A DNA stretch of 64,000 nucleotides, from contig CAWGMB010000001.1 in the NCBI GenBank assembly GCA_963823515.1, forward strand, positions 175,913-239,912. The letters run 5' to 3'. Positions within the stretch are counted from its first letter, which is position 1. The number at the start of each line of letters is the position of its first letter. The position numbers and the translations under genes were made by a program. This document shows positions 9,068 to 17,053 of this stretch, in pieces. Below the pieces are notes generated by a model, which worked only from the letters and a program-made list of their open reading frames with translations, was not told the origin of the DNA and made no database searches. This DNA is from Miltoncostaea sp963823515 (GTDB taxonomy: Bacteria > Actinomycetota > Thermoleophilia > Miltoncostaeales > Miltoncostaeaceae).

Positions 9068-9772
9068 TCATGCCTGGATGAGGTAGTCGGCTTCGAAGCG
9101 GTCCGATCGACCCACGAAGGTGAACGTGGAGATCGGCGTCGTCGTGGTCCGAGACACGCGGTGGACCTCGAGTACGGGCGCGTCTGTCGCTATCGCCAGC
9201 AAGTGGGCCTCCTCCTTGGATGGTCGTCGGGCAGCGATCCGCTCCCGGTAGCCGACGATTCTGCGCCCGAAGGTCAGTTCGAGGTCGCCGTAGGTGATCT
9301 CGTTTGGCGACAAGAGAGCCTCAGCCGACGGCACATCCAGGCCTTCGAGCGCGTAGTAGGACGCGCCGAGCCCCCAGGGCTCCTCTGAGGTCGCCGAGCC
9401 GAGCCGGCTCTTGCGGATGGCGACGCGGGCGTCGGGCGCGATGGCCAGATCCTCTGCGACCGTGGCCGACGCGATGCCCTCGGTGGCACTCACGACCTCT
9501 ACCCGCCAGGGCTCGTCGGACAGGAGACGGAGCCGGCTGATCCACGGGATTCGCGCTCCGAGGACGACGTAGCCGCGCGGATAGGTCGACATGATCCAGC
9601 CGTCGCGGGTGAGGGCGGCGAGCGCCTGGCGCACGACCGACCGGGCGCAGTCGAAGTCCTCCTGGAGCTGTCGCTCCGCGGGCAGGCGGTCGCCGGGGCG
9701 AAGCTCTCCCCGGGTGATGCGCTCGGCGAGCGCCTCGCGGATTTCGCGGTGTCGGACCTGCCTGCTTGACAT
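9068..9772 (-). CDS. GntR/UTRA family transcriptional repressor
   Basis: A 234-residue regulator with an N-terminal GntR winged helix (ITRGELRPGDRLPAERQL, then RSVVRQALAALTRDGWI) and a C-terminal UTRA ligand-binding domain (GASYYALEGL, AHLLAIATDAPVLEVHRVSR). ATG 9772 is preferred to ATG 9784, because the latter's first codons lie inside a repeated operator-like sequence. It is divergent from the Xis/integrase gene. Repressors of this class commonly control excision and transfer of actinobacterial integrative elements, which is its likely job here. Confidence 0.85.
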   Translation of the reverse strand: MSSRQVRHREIREALAERITRGELRPGDRLPAERQLQEDFDCARSVVRQALAALTRDGWIMSTYPRGYVVLGARIPWISRLRLLSDEPWRVEVVSATEGIASATVAEDLAIAPDARVAIRKSRLGSATSEEPWGLGASYYALEGLDVPSAEALLSPNEITYGDLELTFGRRIVGYRERIAARRPSKEEAHLLAIATDAPVLEVHRVSRTTTTPISTFTFVGRSDRFEADYLIQA

Positions 9773-9818
9773 GGTACGGACCATAGCCTACCTTCGGTCG
9801 CAACGTGGTACGGACCAT
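9771..9818. promoter_or_regulatory. Two operator-like repeats upstream of the GntR gene
   Basis: The 13-mer TGGTACGGACCAT occurs at 9772-9784 and again at 9806-9818, 34 bp apart. The first copy extends to ATGGT-N4-ACCAT, a perfect inverted repeat; the second has one mismatched arm position. They sit between the divergent regulator and integrase genes, as expected for autorepression by a dimeric GntR protein. Confidence 0.65.
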
Positions 9819-9866
9819 CGCTCGAACGGCCAACGGCCGACGCGGCGAGTCGGACACGAGGAAGGG

Positions 9867-10223
9867 GTGGCAGTGGAGCGGAGTGGCGGCGAGTCCCCTG
9901 GATCGGTTCGTGCATCTCTCGACCGCGCCCGGCTCCAGGTTCTTCTCGGCGTCACGGATCCCCGGTATCTGACGGTCGCCGATGCGGCGCGCGTCGCCGG
10001 CTTCTCGCGCCGTGCCATCTACCGGTCCATCGAGCGCGGCGAGTTGAGCGCCAGCCTCGTCTGCTCCCGGCTCCGTATCCACCCGGACGACTTCCTGCTC
10101 TGGATGGAGGGAGAGCCGGCGGCGGTCCGCTCGGTCGCCTGCGCCGGTCGCTGTCTCGGTCGCCCGGCAGGCTGCCGCTGCGGAGGGCCTCCGCTCGATG
10201 CTCGCTCGCCAGGACACGGCCGC
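9867..10223 (+). CDS. Excisionase-like helix-turn-helix domain, fused in frame to the integrase
   Basis: From GTG 9867 (or 9873) the frame encodes a MerR/Xis-type domain: YLTVADAARVAGFSRRAIYR is followed by SIERGELSASLVCSRLRIHPDDFLLWMEG, the normal layout of excisionase-like DNA-binding domains. There is no stop codon before the integrase ATG at 10224. The linker contains a cysteine cluster (CAGRCLGRPAGCRCGG). Either the two proteins are fused, or a lost stop joins them. Excisionases direct the integrase toward excision of the element. Confidence 0.65.
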
Positions 10224-11451
10224 ATGAGCATCGAGCGACTCGATCGGCAGGGCGGCACCGTGTGGCGGGTCCGGTGGCGCGAGGGCGGTCAGAACCGTGC
10301 ACGGGTCCTCGGTCGCAAGCGCGACGCCGAGGCTTTCGACGCCGAGATCCGTCGTCGCAAGCGTGCGGGCGAGCTGCTCGAATCGGCCGGGGCGCGGATG
10401 ACGCTCGCTGAGTTCGCCCGAGAGTGGTGGCGGCTGTACGGCGAGCCCAATCTCGCGCGCTCCACGCTGGAGGGCTACGCGATCCTCTGGGACCGGCACG
10501 TCCTGCCGCGCATCGGTGGCGTCCGGCTCCGCGACCTCACTCCCCAGGTGCTCGAGCGCTTCCGCGGCGAGATGTCGGCCGCGGGCGTCGGACCGGCGGC
10601 GCAGCGCAAGACGCTCGTGATCGTGCAGGGCATCCTCCAGCGCGCGGCCGAGTGGGGCTACATCGCGGGCAACCCGGCGAAGGTCGTTCGCAAGCCGGCG
10701 CAGCGGCGCACCCGCGCCGTTCGGCCGCTGGCACCGTCCGCCGTCGAGCGGCTGCGGGCGCACCTTCTCGCCGAGCGCGATCTGCGGAGCGCCACGCTCG
10801 TCTCCGTCCTCGCGTACGCGGGTCTCCGGCCCGGGCGAAGCACTCGGGCTCACCTGGGACCACGTCCGCGAGCGGACGATCCTGGTCGAGCGCTCCGTCT
10901 CGCTCGGGGAGGTGAAGGAGACCAAGACCGGACGCCTTCGTTCGGTGCGGCTCCTGGCCCCGCTCGCCTCCGACCTCAGCGAGTGGCGCCTCGCCTCAGG
11001 GCGACCGACGGATGACGCCCTGGTGTTCCCGGCGGCTGCGGGCGGACCCTGGACGCGCGACGACTGGCGCAACTGGGCGCGCCGTCGATTCCGTCCGGCT
11101 GCGCTCGCGGCCGGTGCCGCTGGCGCGCGGCCCTACGACCTCCGTCACAGCTTCTGCTCGCTGCTGCTCTACGAGGGCCGGACGATCGTGGAGGTGGCCC
11201 GCCAGGCCGGGCACGCGCCGTCGATGAGCCTCGACACGTACCAGCACGTCATGGACGAACTGGAGGGCGTCGAGCGGGTGCCGGCCGAGGAGCAGATCCG
11301 GCGGGCGCGTGCGGCGCTTGTACCCGTTTCGTACCCGGCGACCGCTGAGCGCGAGGCGACCTCTACCCGGGATCGCGCTGGTCAAGGGAAGCCGACGAGC
11401 GGATTCGAACCGCTGACCCCTTCATTACGAGTGAAGTGCTCTACCAACTGA
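10224..11451 (+). CDS. int: Tyrosine recombinase / phage-type integrase (one frameshift)
   Basis: Site-specific integrase with an N-terminal Arm-binding domain (TVWRVRWREGG), a core-binding SAM-like domain (LARSTLEGYAILWDRH) and a catalytic domain: Arg in AYAGLRPGEAL, His-x-x-Arg in YDLRHSF, His in RQAGHAPSM and nucleophilic Tyr in DTYQHVMDEL. One extra G in the GGG at 10833-10835 shifts the frame; after removal the protein reads on as GEALGLTWDHVRERTI. The last residues (GFEPLTPSLRV) are encoded by the antisense of a tRNA gene, the usual arrangement when a tRNA 3' end is the attachment site. Confidence 0.9.
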
Positions 11452-11462
11452 GCTACGTCGGC
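11390..11462 (-). tRNA. tRNA-Thr (anticodon CGU)
   Basis: Reading the minus strand, a 7-bp acceptor stem (GCCGACG with CGTCGGC), TAGCTC D-arm start, anticodon arm CTTCA-CTCGTAA-TGAAG and T-arm GGTTCGAATCC form a complete cloverleaf. Loop position 34-36 is CGT, reading ACG (Thr). CCA is not encoded. The tRNA 3' end faces the integrase, which overlaps it to 11451; it is therefore the probable attachment site of the island to its left. Confidence 0.93.
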
Positions 11463-11515
11463 CCGGGCTCCTGGCGGAGCCGCGAGCCGCAAGGATAGCG
11501 ATCCGGTGCGCCAGG

Positions 11516-11545
11516 CCGAACCCGGGCCACGTGGCCCGGGTTCGG
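11516..11545. terminator. Perfect 30-bp GC-rich palindrome, probable terminator
   Basis: Fifteen bases at 11516-11530 are exactly complementary to 11531-11545, so a very stable hairpin can form 13 bp beyond the stop of the minus-strand secreted protein. No T-tract is obvious, which is common in GC-rich actinobacteria. Confidence 0.6.
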
Positions 11546-11557
11546 GGGCGCCTGGAG

Positions 11558-12220
11558 CTACCAGCCCCAGGTGGGGACGACCCAGGTGCGTGCGCGCACC
11601 GTGGCGGTGCCGATCGGGAAGCCCTCCGTGAGGGCGTCGGTGCCGAAGGCCCCGTTGAGGGCGTCCGCGGCGCCGGCGGTGAGCGTCAGCTTCACGCCCG
11701 AGATCCTGATGGACCGCTTGCCGGGCGCGATGTCGGCCTCGCTGAGGTCGACGTTGAAGAGCGCGGCGCGGTCGCCGGTGTACTTGGCCGCGCCGACCAG
11801 GCCCGAGAGGACGGGCGCCGGCATGGCGTCGGTGTCGATGAAGAAGCGCGAGAGGTAGACCTCGGTCTCGCCCTTGCTGAAGACCAGACCACCGGCGTGG
11901 CGGATCTGGCCGGACAGGGTCGTGCTGTCGACCACGCCGAGCGTGATCGGGAAGCTGATCCCGTTCTTGCCCGCCTTCGCGGGCTTGGTCGGGGCGACCG
12001 AGACGCCGAGGCTGGTGAGCGCCGCGGCGGTGTCGGGGTCGAGCGCGACCGTCGTTGCGCCGCGGTAGAGCAGCGTGTCCGAGGCGACGGGCGCGCTCTG
12101 GCCCTTGCCCTGGCTCTTGCCCTTGGTGGCCTGCGCTCCGGGAACGAGCGTCAGGGCGATCGCGGTGACGACGGCTGTGGTGAGAACCGCGAGCCGTCGC
12201 GATCGGGGAAGCATCCTCAT
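11558..12220 (-). CDS. Secreted protein, HtaA-like domain
   Basis: A 220-residue protein with a clear signal peptide (basic MRMLPRSRR, hydrophobic core, cleavage near VPGAQA). The mature part has alternating strands (YRGATTVALDPDTAAALTSLGV, TTLSGQIRHAGGLVFS) and a C-terminal LTLTAGAADALNGAFG segment, a pattern I associate with HtaA-like domains of actinobacterial surface proteins. HtaA proteins bind haem in corynebacteria, but no haem ligand can be assigned here. It stands alone between terminator-like sequence and holB. Family assignment is tentative. Confidence 0.65.
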   Translation of the reverse strand: MRMLPRSRRLAVLTTAVVTAIALTLVPGAQATKGKSQGKGQSAPVASDTLLYRGATTVALDPDTAAALTSLGVSVAPTKPAKAGKNGISFPITLGVVDSTTLSGQIRHAGGLVFSKGETEVYLSRFFIDTDAMPAPVLSGLVGAAKYTGDRAALFNVDLSEADIAPGKRSIRISGVKLTLTAGAADALNGAFGTDALTEGFPIGTATVRARTWVVPTWGW

Positions 12221-12288
12221 GAGACCTCCTTCGTGGAGTGGTCGCGTGAGGTACGGGGCCGGGGTTCGAATCGGTTGTGGGGTTGTGC

Positions 12289-13329
12289 TCAGTACCCGAT
12301 CCGCCCGTGGGCGATCAGCCGGCCCGGGTGCCCGTGCCGCGCGTTCTCGATGCGGACGAGCAGGGCCTCGGCCGCCAACTCGACCTTGGGATTGAGATCG
12401 AGCTCGGAGCGCGTCAGCTGGATCTCCTCGATCGCCCGCTCGAGGAACTCCTGCCTGGCGGGCGCCGCGACGGCGCGCAGGTCGTCGATCCGCTCGGTCA
12501 GCCTCACGGCCTTCTCGGCGCCGACAGATATCGCGAGGGCGTCGCCCGCCGCGTCGGCGGCGGCGTGGAGCACCATCGTCCAGCCGTCGGTGACGAGCCG
12601 GCGGCGCTCGCGCTTCTCCTGGTCGTCGGCGCGCTTCTGGGCCGTTCGCTCGCCGCGCTTTCCCGCCAGGGCCTCGGCCTCGGCGCGCAGGCGCTTCAGG
12701 TCATCCGACGCGCTCTCGCCCGCGGCGGCCTCCATGCGGCTCTGGATCTGGGAGACCCGCCGGCCGGGGTCGTCCTCGCCCGCCAGCGCGGCCAGCCCGA
12801 AGTCGACGCCGATCCGGCGCATCTGCTCCTCGAAAGGGCTCAGGCGCTCGCGCGCGGCCTTCCAGCCGAGGCTGCGGAACGGCACCGGCAGGCAGCGCGA
12901 GCGCAGCGTGTCGAGCAGGTCGACGGGCGAGTCGGTGATCAGGATGATCGTCGAGTGTGGCGCGGGCTCCTCGAGTACCTTCAGCAGCCTCGGGGCGCCG
13001 CTGTTCTCGTTGAGGCGCTCGGCGCCGTGGATGATCATCACCCGCCGGCTCAGCACGTTCGGCCGGCTCGCGATGCGCCGCAGCGCCTCGTCGATGTCGC
13101 TCAGCATGATCTGCTGGCCGGTGGCCTCGACCTCGATCAGGTCGAGGGCCTCGTGGGTCCGCTCGTGCGTGCCCGTCGGGTCCATCAGCCCCCACGCCAC
13201 CTCGAGCGCGGCTTCGCGCTTGCCGGTGTCGGCCGGGCCGAAGAACAGGAGCTGCTGGGGGGCGTTCTCGCCCGCGAGCGCCGCGCGGAGGATGCGCTCG
13301 GCCAGGGGCTGTCCGGGGATCGCGATCAC
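12289..13329 (-). CDS. holB: DNA polymerase III delta' subunit
   Basis: A 346-residue clamp-loader ATPase from GTG 13329, overlapping the tmk stop (GTGA). It has the AAA+ fold with a degenerate P-loop (FGPADTGKREAA), as in non-hydrolysing delta' subunits, then RVMIIHGAERLNENSGAPRLLK and a sensor region ILITDSPVDLLDTLRSRC. The tmk-holB pair is a common bacterial arrangement. The C-terminal half is helical and rich in Arg/Glu, as expected for the collar domain. Confidence 0.88.
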   Translation of the reverse strand: MIAIPGQPLAERILRAALAGENAPQQLLFFGPADTGKREAALEVAWGLMDPTGTHERTHEALDLIEVEATGQQIMLSDIDEALRRIASRPNVLSRRVMIIHGAERLNENSGAPRLLKVLEEPAPHSTIILITDSPVDLLDTLRSRCLPVPFRSLGWKAARERLSPFEEQMRRIGVDFGLAALAGEDDPGRRVSQIQSRMEAAAGESASDDLKRLRAEAEALAGKRGERTAQKRADDQEKRERRRLVTDGWTMVLHAAADAAGDALAISVGAEKAVRLTERIDDLRAVAAPARQEFLERAIEEIQLTRSELDLNPKVELAAEALLVRIENARHGHPGRLIAHGRIGY

Positions 13330-14009
13330 AGGATCGCCTCCACGGCGCGCATCACGCGGGCGTGCACCTGTTGCGGGTCGCCGTCGCCGGGGATCAGCCG
13401 CACCCGCTCGGGGAAGCGCTCGGCCAGCTCGCGGTAGCCGGCGGCGACCCGCTCCTGGAAGCCCTCGCCCTCGGCCTCGATGCGGTCGGGTGCGGCGTGG
13501 CGCCGCTCGGCGGTCACGGTCGTCGCCGTCTCGATCACCAGCGACAGATCGGGCAGGCAGCCCTCGACGGCGGCGCGGTTGATGTCGAGCACGGTGTCGA
13601 TGCCGAGGCCGCGCGCCGTGCCCTGGTAGGCGAGCGACGAGTCGAGGAAGCGGTCGGTGACCACCCACGTCCCCTCGGCGAGGGCGGGGAGGATCACCCG
13701 CTGCACGTGCTCGGCCCGCGAGGCCGCGAACAGGAGCGCCTCGGCCACGAGTGACATGTCGCCGGTCTCGGTGCCGAGCACGATCTCGCGCACGCGCTCA
13801 CCCACGGGCGTGCCGCCCGGCTCACGGGTGCGCACCACCGTGACGCCGCGAAGGGCCAGGGCCGCTTCGAGGAGGCCGACCTGGGTGCTCTTGCCGCTGC
13901 CGTCGATGCCCTCCAGCGCGATGAAGCGCCCGGCTACCAGGGGTTCGCCTGCACGGCCCCGACCACGACGCCCAGGCAGAGGGCCGCGACGATGCCCCAG
14001 CCGAACCAC
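13326..14009 (-). CDS. tmk: Thymidylate kinase
   Basis: Phosphorylates dTMP to dTDP. Conserved segments: P-loop FIALEGIDGSGKST, TREPGGTPVGERVR (DR-type dTMP-binding loop), EALLFAASRAEHV, and VTDRFLDSSLAYQG. No good ATG exists directly before FIALEG; the annotated GTG 14009 adds ~28 residues that overlap the small membrane gene, while a rare CTG at 13943 would fit the family length better. The start is therefore unsure; the function is not. Coupled to holB. Confidence 0.92.
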   Translation of the reverse strand: MVRLGHRRGPLPGRRGRGRAGEPLVAGRFIALEGIDGSGKSTQVGLLEAALALRGVTVVRTREPGGTPVGERVREIVLGTETGDMSLVAEALLFAASRAEHVQRVILPALAEGTWVVTDRFLDSSLAYQGTARGLGIDTVLDINRAAVEGCLPDLSLVIETATTVTAERRHAAPDRIEAEGEGFQERVAAGYRELAERFPERVRLIPGDGDPQQVHARVMRAVEAIL

Positions 14010-14113
14010 TTCGCCGATCGGTGCGGCGTGTGCTGGTGCTCGCGGATGTCCGCCTCCTCCGCGAGGCGCGCATAGACTCCCGGGCGCTCGGAGTCGTCGG
14101 CCGGGGGGGTCAT
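13934..14113 (-). CDS. Small membrane protein upstream of tmk
   Basis: A 59-residue frame from ATG 14113 to TAG 13934: hydrophilic N-terminus MTPPADDSERPGVYARLAEE, then one transmembrane helix (WFGWGIVAALCLGVVVGAV) and the end QANPW. Its stop abuts the conserved start of tmk, so the two appear translationally linked. I do not recognise a family. The clean helix and tight spacing argue that it is real; nothing indicates its function. Confidence 0.6.
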   Translation of the reverse strand: MTPPADDSERPGVYARLAEEADIREHQHTPHRSAKWFGWGIVAALCLGVVVGAVQANPW

Positions 14114-14205
14114 GCCCTGACCTCCTGTGGGTTGTCGCCGCGATACGTGTCGGCCATGCTGCCCACCGCTTCGACCAGCGTTTTCACCGGCCGAAAGGTA
14201 GCAGC

Positions 14206-15165
14206 GTGAGCAGTGTCCTCATCACCGGAGGAGCCGGGTTCATCGGCTCGAACCTCACCGACGCGTTGCTCGCGGAGGGGCGCGAGTGCCATGTCGTGGA
14301 CAACCTCTCCAACGGCAAGGCGATCCGTGTGGCCGACGAGGCCCAGCTGCACCAGCTCGACATCCGCGAGGCCGAGCTGCTCGGGACGCTCGTGGAGCGC
14401 ACCGCGCCGACGACGATCTTCCACCTGGCCGCGCAGGCCGATGTGCGCCGCGCCCTGGAGGACCCGGTCTACGACGCCGACGTGAACGTGGTGGGAACGA
14501 TCAACGTGCTCGAGGCCGCGCGGCGCGTGGGCGCCCGGGTGGTGTTCACCTCCACCGGCGGCGCCGGCTACGGCGAGTACGAGGGCCTGCCGGTACCGAG
14601 CCCCGAGACCTCCGAGACCAGGCCCCTCTCGCACTACGGCATGAGCAAGATGGCCGGCGAGGGCTACTGCAACCTCTACGCCCGCCTCTACGGGTCGGAG
14701 GTGTCGATCCTGCGCCTGGGCAACGTCTACGGACCGCGTCAGGACCCCCACGGCGAGGCCGGCGTGGTGGCGATCTTCTGCGGGAAGATGCTCGACGGCG
14801 AGACCCCCAAGGTGTTCGGCGACGGCATGCAGACCCGCGACTACGTCTACGTGGGCGACGTGGTGGGCGCGTTCCTCGCGGCCGAGGCCGGCACCCCGGG
14901 CGAGACGGTCAACGTCGGGGCGGGCGTCGAGGTGACGGTGCTCGACCTCCTGGCGGGCCTGGGGTACGAGGGCGAGCCGGAGTTCGCCCCGGCGCGCCCC
15001 GGCGAGCTGCAGCGCAGCGCACTCGACGTGTCGAAGGCCGAGCGCGTCTACGGCTGGAAGGCCGAGACCCCTCTCGGCGAGGGCCTCGGGATCACCTACC
15101 GGTCGGTCATCGCGGCCCGGCGGGACCCGGACGCCCGCCCGCCCGGGGCCTTCTCGCCGATGTGA
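14206..15165 (+). CDS. NAD-dependent epimerase/dehydratase (UDP-glucose 4-epimerase-like)
   Basis: Extended short-chain dehydrogenase of 319 residues from GTG 14206. The Rossmann signature VLITGGAGFIGSNL is at the N-terminus; HLAAQADVRRAL follows; the catalytic Ser/Thr-Tyr-Lys set is in FTSTGGAGYGE and HYGMSKMAGEGY; the substrate region has RLGNVYGPRQDP and GDGMQTRDYVYVGDV. This places it with UDP-hexose epimerases that make nucleotide sugars for envelope polysaccharides. It converges on, and overlaps by 59 bp, a CpsB-like phosphatase gene of related function. Confidence 0.9.
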   Translation: MSSVLITGGAGFIGSNLTDALLAEGRECHVVDNLSNGKAIRVADEAQLHQLDIREAELLGTLVERTAPTTIFHLAAQADVRRALEDPVYDADVNVVGTINVLEAARRVGARVVFTSTGGAGYGEYEGLPVPSPETSETRPLSHYGMSKMAGEGYCNLYARLYGSEVSILRLGNVYGPRQDPHGEAGVVAIFCGKMLDGETPKVFGDGMQTRDYVYVGDVVGAFLAAEAGTPGETVNVGAGVEVTVLDLLAGLGYEGEPEFAPARPGELQRSALDVSKAERVYGWKAETPLGEGLGITYRSVIAARRDPDARPPGAFSPM

Positions 15166-15901
15166 TCTTGGGGGGCCGCACCGGCTCCCCCGCCAGGATC
15201 GCCGCCGGGCCCTCCTCGACCATCCAGGAGAGGGCCTCGGGCTCGACCCCGATCGCCGCCGCCGCGGCCTCCAGCCCGGTCTGGATGTCGGGCGGGCGCC
15301 ACGGGCCGGCCGAGTGGGCGTCCGAGGCGATGAAGTGCGCGGCGCCGCCGCCGAGGAGCGCGGCGGCCGTGCGCTTCGCCGCGGGGCCGTGGTCGCCGAG
15401 GAACGAGCCCGCGGTGATCTGCACCAGCGCCCCGCGGCCGATGAGGTCGCGCAGGCGGTCGGGGCCCCTCTGCACGGCCTCGGCGCGCTCGGGGTGGGCG
15501 AGGACCACGCCGTAGCCGCGGATCTCGAGGTCACGGAGCAGCTGGGGCAGCTGCAGCGGCCAGCCCTGGAAAGGCATCTCCAGCAGCAGCCAGCGTCCGC
15601 CGGCCCCGTAGGTCGCCATCGCCAGATCGGACTCGCTCATGCGGTCGATCCACTCGAGCGATATCTCCCCGCCGGTGTGGATCTCGAGCGGCACGCCGGC
15701 CTCCGCAAGCGCCGTCCGCAGCTTCGCCACGCCGAGCCGGACGCTCTCGGGTGCGGTCGGGTAGCGCGGGTGCATGTGCGGCGTGCAGACCATCTCGCGG
15801 GTGCCCGACTCCCAGGCCGCGCGCGCCATCTCGACCGAGTCGCCGACGGTCGCCGGGCCGTCGTCGATGCCCGGCAGGAGGTGGCTGTGGAGGTCGATCA
15901 C
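15107..15901 (-). CDS. CpsB/YwqE-type tyrosine-protein phosphatase (PHP domain)
   Basis: PHP-superfamily metalloenzyme. The family hallmark is at the start (VIDLHSHLLPGIDDGP), with further metal ligands in CTPHMHPRYP, GGEIS, LAHPERAE and ASDAHSAG. In Gram-positive bacteria such proteins dephosphorylate tyrosine kinases that control capsule and exopolysaccharide chain length. GTG 15901 matches the family start; an upstream GTG at 15937 would place a perfect palindrome inside the gene. The 3' end overlaps the convergent epimerase gene by 59 bp. Protein about 264 residues. Confidence 0.85.
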   Translation of the reverse strand: MIDLHSHLLPGIDDGPATVGDSVEMARAAWESGTREMVCTPHMHPRYPTAPESVRLGVAKLRTALAEAGVPLEIHTGGEISLEWIDRMSESDLAMATYGAGGRWLLLEMPFQGWPLQLPQLLRDLEIRGYGVVLAHPERAEAVQRGPDRLRDLIGRGALVQITAGSFLGDHGPAAKRTAAALLGGGAAHFIASDAHSAGPWRPPDIQTGLEAAAAAIGVEPEALSWMVEEGPAAILAGEPVRPPKITSARRPRAGGRPGPAGPR

Positions 15902-15904
15902 GTC

Positions 15905-15940
15905 GGCGTGAGCGTAGCGCCGCGGCGCTACGCTCACGCC
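15905..15940. repeat. Perfect 36-bp palindrome at the CpsB start
   Basis: Bases 15905-15922 are exactly complementary to 15923-15940 (arms of 18, no loop; inner core GCGCCGCGGCGC). It lies 3 bp upstream of the preferred GTG start of the phosphatase, in the spacer to tRNA-Ala. It could be an operator, a cruciform, or a hairpin controlling translation. Confidence 0.8.
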
Positions 15941-15986
15941 CGGGGCTGACGGACCGGCGGGCGCGCGATACAGTTGTCGGAGACCG

Positions 15987-16059
15987 GGGGCATTAGCTCA
16001 GATGGGAGAGCGCCTGGATCGCACCCAGGAGGTCGGCGGTTCGATTCCGCCATGCTCCA
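15987..16059 (+). tRNA. tRNA-Ala (anticodon CGC)
   Basis: Complete cloverleaf: acceptor GGGGCAT paired with ATGCTCC (one G-U), D-arm GCTC-GAGC, anticodon arm CCTGG-ATCGCAC-CCAGG with anticodon CGC (codon GCG), T-arm GGCGG-TTCGATT-CCGCC. Discriminator A at 16059; no encoded CCA. Confidence 0.93.
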
Positions 16060-16065
16060 CTCGGC

Positions 16066-16094
16066 AGAAAGGCCCCGTTCAGCGGGGCCTTTCT
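16066..16094. terminator. Intrinsic terminator between tRNA-Ala and the DUF2461 gene
   Basis: A 12-bp perfect stem (AGAAAGGCCCCG with CGGGGCCTTTCT) around a 5-nt loop. The A-rich and T-rich arm bases make it usable in both directions, serving the tRNA on the plus strand and the convergent DUF2461 gene. Confidence 0.85.
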
Positions 16095-16107
16095 CGTTCC
16101 CGGGCCT

Positions 16108-16794
16108 CTACGCCCGGCGCCCGAGGCGGTCGACCGGGGCGCTGCTCGGCCCCACGTGCTCCTCGAGCCAGGCGCGCATCGGCGCGGCCGCCTTCCACGA
16201 CGCACGCACGCGGTCGAGCGCCGCGGCGGTCTCGACGATGGCCGGATCGACGACCGACTCGTGGGCGACCAGGCCCTTGAAGCGCAGTAGCCCGATGCGC
16301 GGATGGTCCTTGGGGTAGCCGCGCGGCGCGGTCTTCAGCGCGGGCGCCCCGCCGGGGCCGATCTCGAGGCCCGCGCGCTCCACCTTCGCCAGCACGCGGA
16401 CCAGAGCCGCGCCGGTCTCGTCGTCGGCGATCGCCGCGCGCAGGCGGGCGATCTGGTCGGGCGCCAGCATGTAGCAGCCACTCGCGATGAACAGGCCGTC
16501 GGCCGACACGTGGACATAGCGCATCGTCCCGCGACGCGAGGTCGCGCCCGCGCCGTGCATCGTCTTGTAGGGCGACTTGTCGGCCGAGAAGCGCACGTCG
16601 CGGTTGGGGCGGAACACGTGGAAGGCCTTCGGGTCGGGGTCGAGCGCGTCGAGGAGCGCGCGCATCGGGGCGCGCACCGACCGCTCGAATACCGGCTTGT
16701 TGGCGAGCCAGAACTCGCGCGAGTTGTCGAGCTCCAGGTCGGCGAAGAACTCCGTCGCCTCGGCCGGGAATCCCGCGAACGTCGTCTGCGTCAT
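16108..16794 (-). CDS. DUF2461 family protein
   Basis: A 228-residue protein of the DUF2461 (TIGR02453-like) family: FFADLELDNSREFWLANK near the N-terminus, FRPNRDVRFSADKSPYKT in the middle and GYPKDHPRIGLLRFKGL near the end are typical conserved blocks. The biochemical role of the family is unknown. Soluble, no signal peptide. Single gene, ending at the shared terminator. Confidence 0.85.
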   Translation of the reverse strand: MTQTTFAGFPAEATEFFADLELDNSREFWLANKPVFERSVRAPMRALLDALDPDPKAFHVFRPNRDVRFSADKSPYKTMHGAGATSRRGTMRYVHVSADGLFIASGCYMLAPDQIARLRAAIADDETGAALVRVLAKVERAGLEIGPGGAPALKTAPRGYPKDHPRIGLLRFKGLVAHESVVDPAIVETAAALDRVRASWKAAAPMRAWLEEHVGPSSAPVDRLGRRA

Positions 16795-17053
16795 GCCCTC
16801 GTCCCTTCGGTGGATCGCTCACCCGCCATCCTGCCGGTGGAGAGCCTCCCTTGCCCGGTAAGGGTCAACCGAACCCCGGATGCCGGGGCTCTCGGCACGG
16901 GGTCCCCGTCGGAATGCGCGGGTCGGGTAGCGGTGGGCTCCCCGGCATGCGAGGCTTCGGCCGCCCTCGCAGAGGCCTGGCCGTGCGTTCGTTGACGGAG
17001 TGCGCCGCCATACGGTAGAAACCTGCACCCTCGTCACCGCCCCGGGAAGCCAC

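Noticed and set aside
1..9700. Second attachment site (copy of the tRNA-Thr 3' end) inside the island
   Set aside because: I scanned for the GGATTCGAACC segment in the left 10 kb and found none, so the left junction is outside the window.
16795..17053. Possible small gene in the 259-bp gap before pntAA
   Set aside because: Only short frames without family features or start signals; read as the pnt promoter region.
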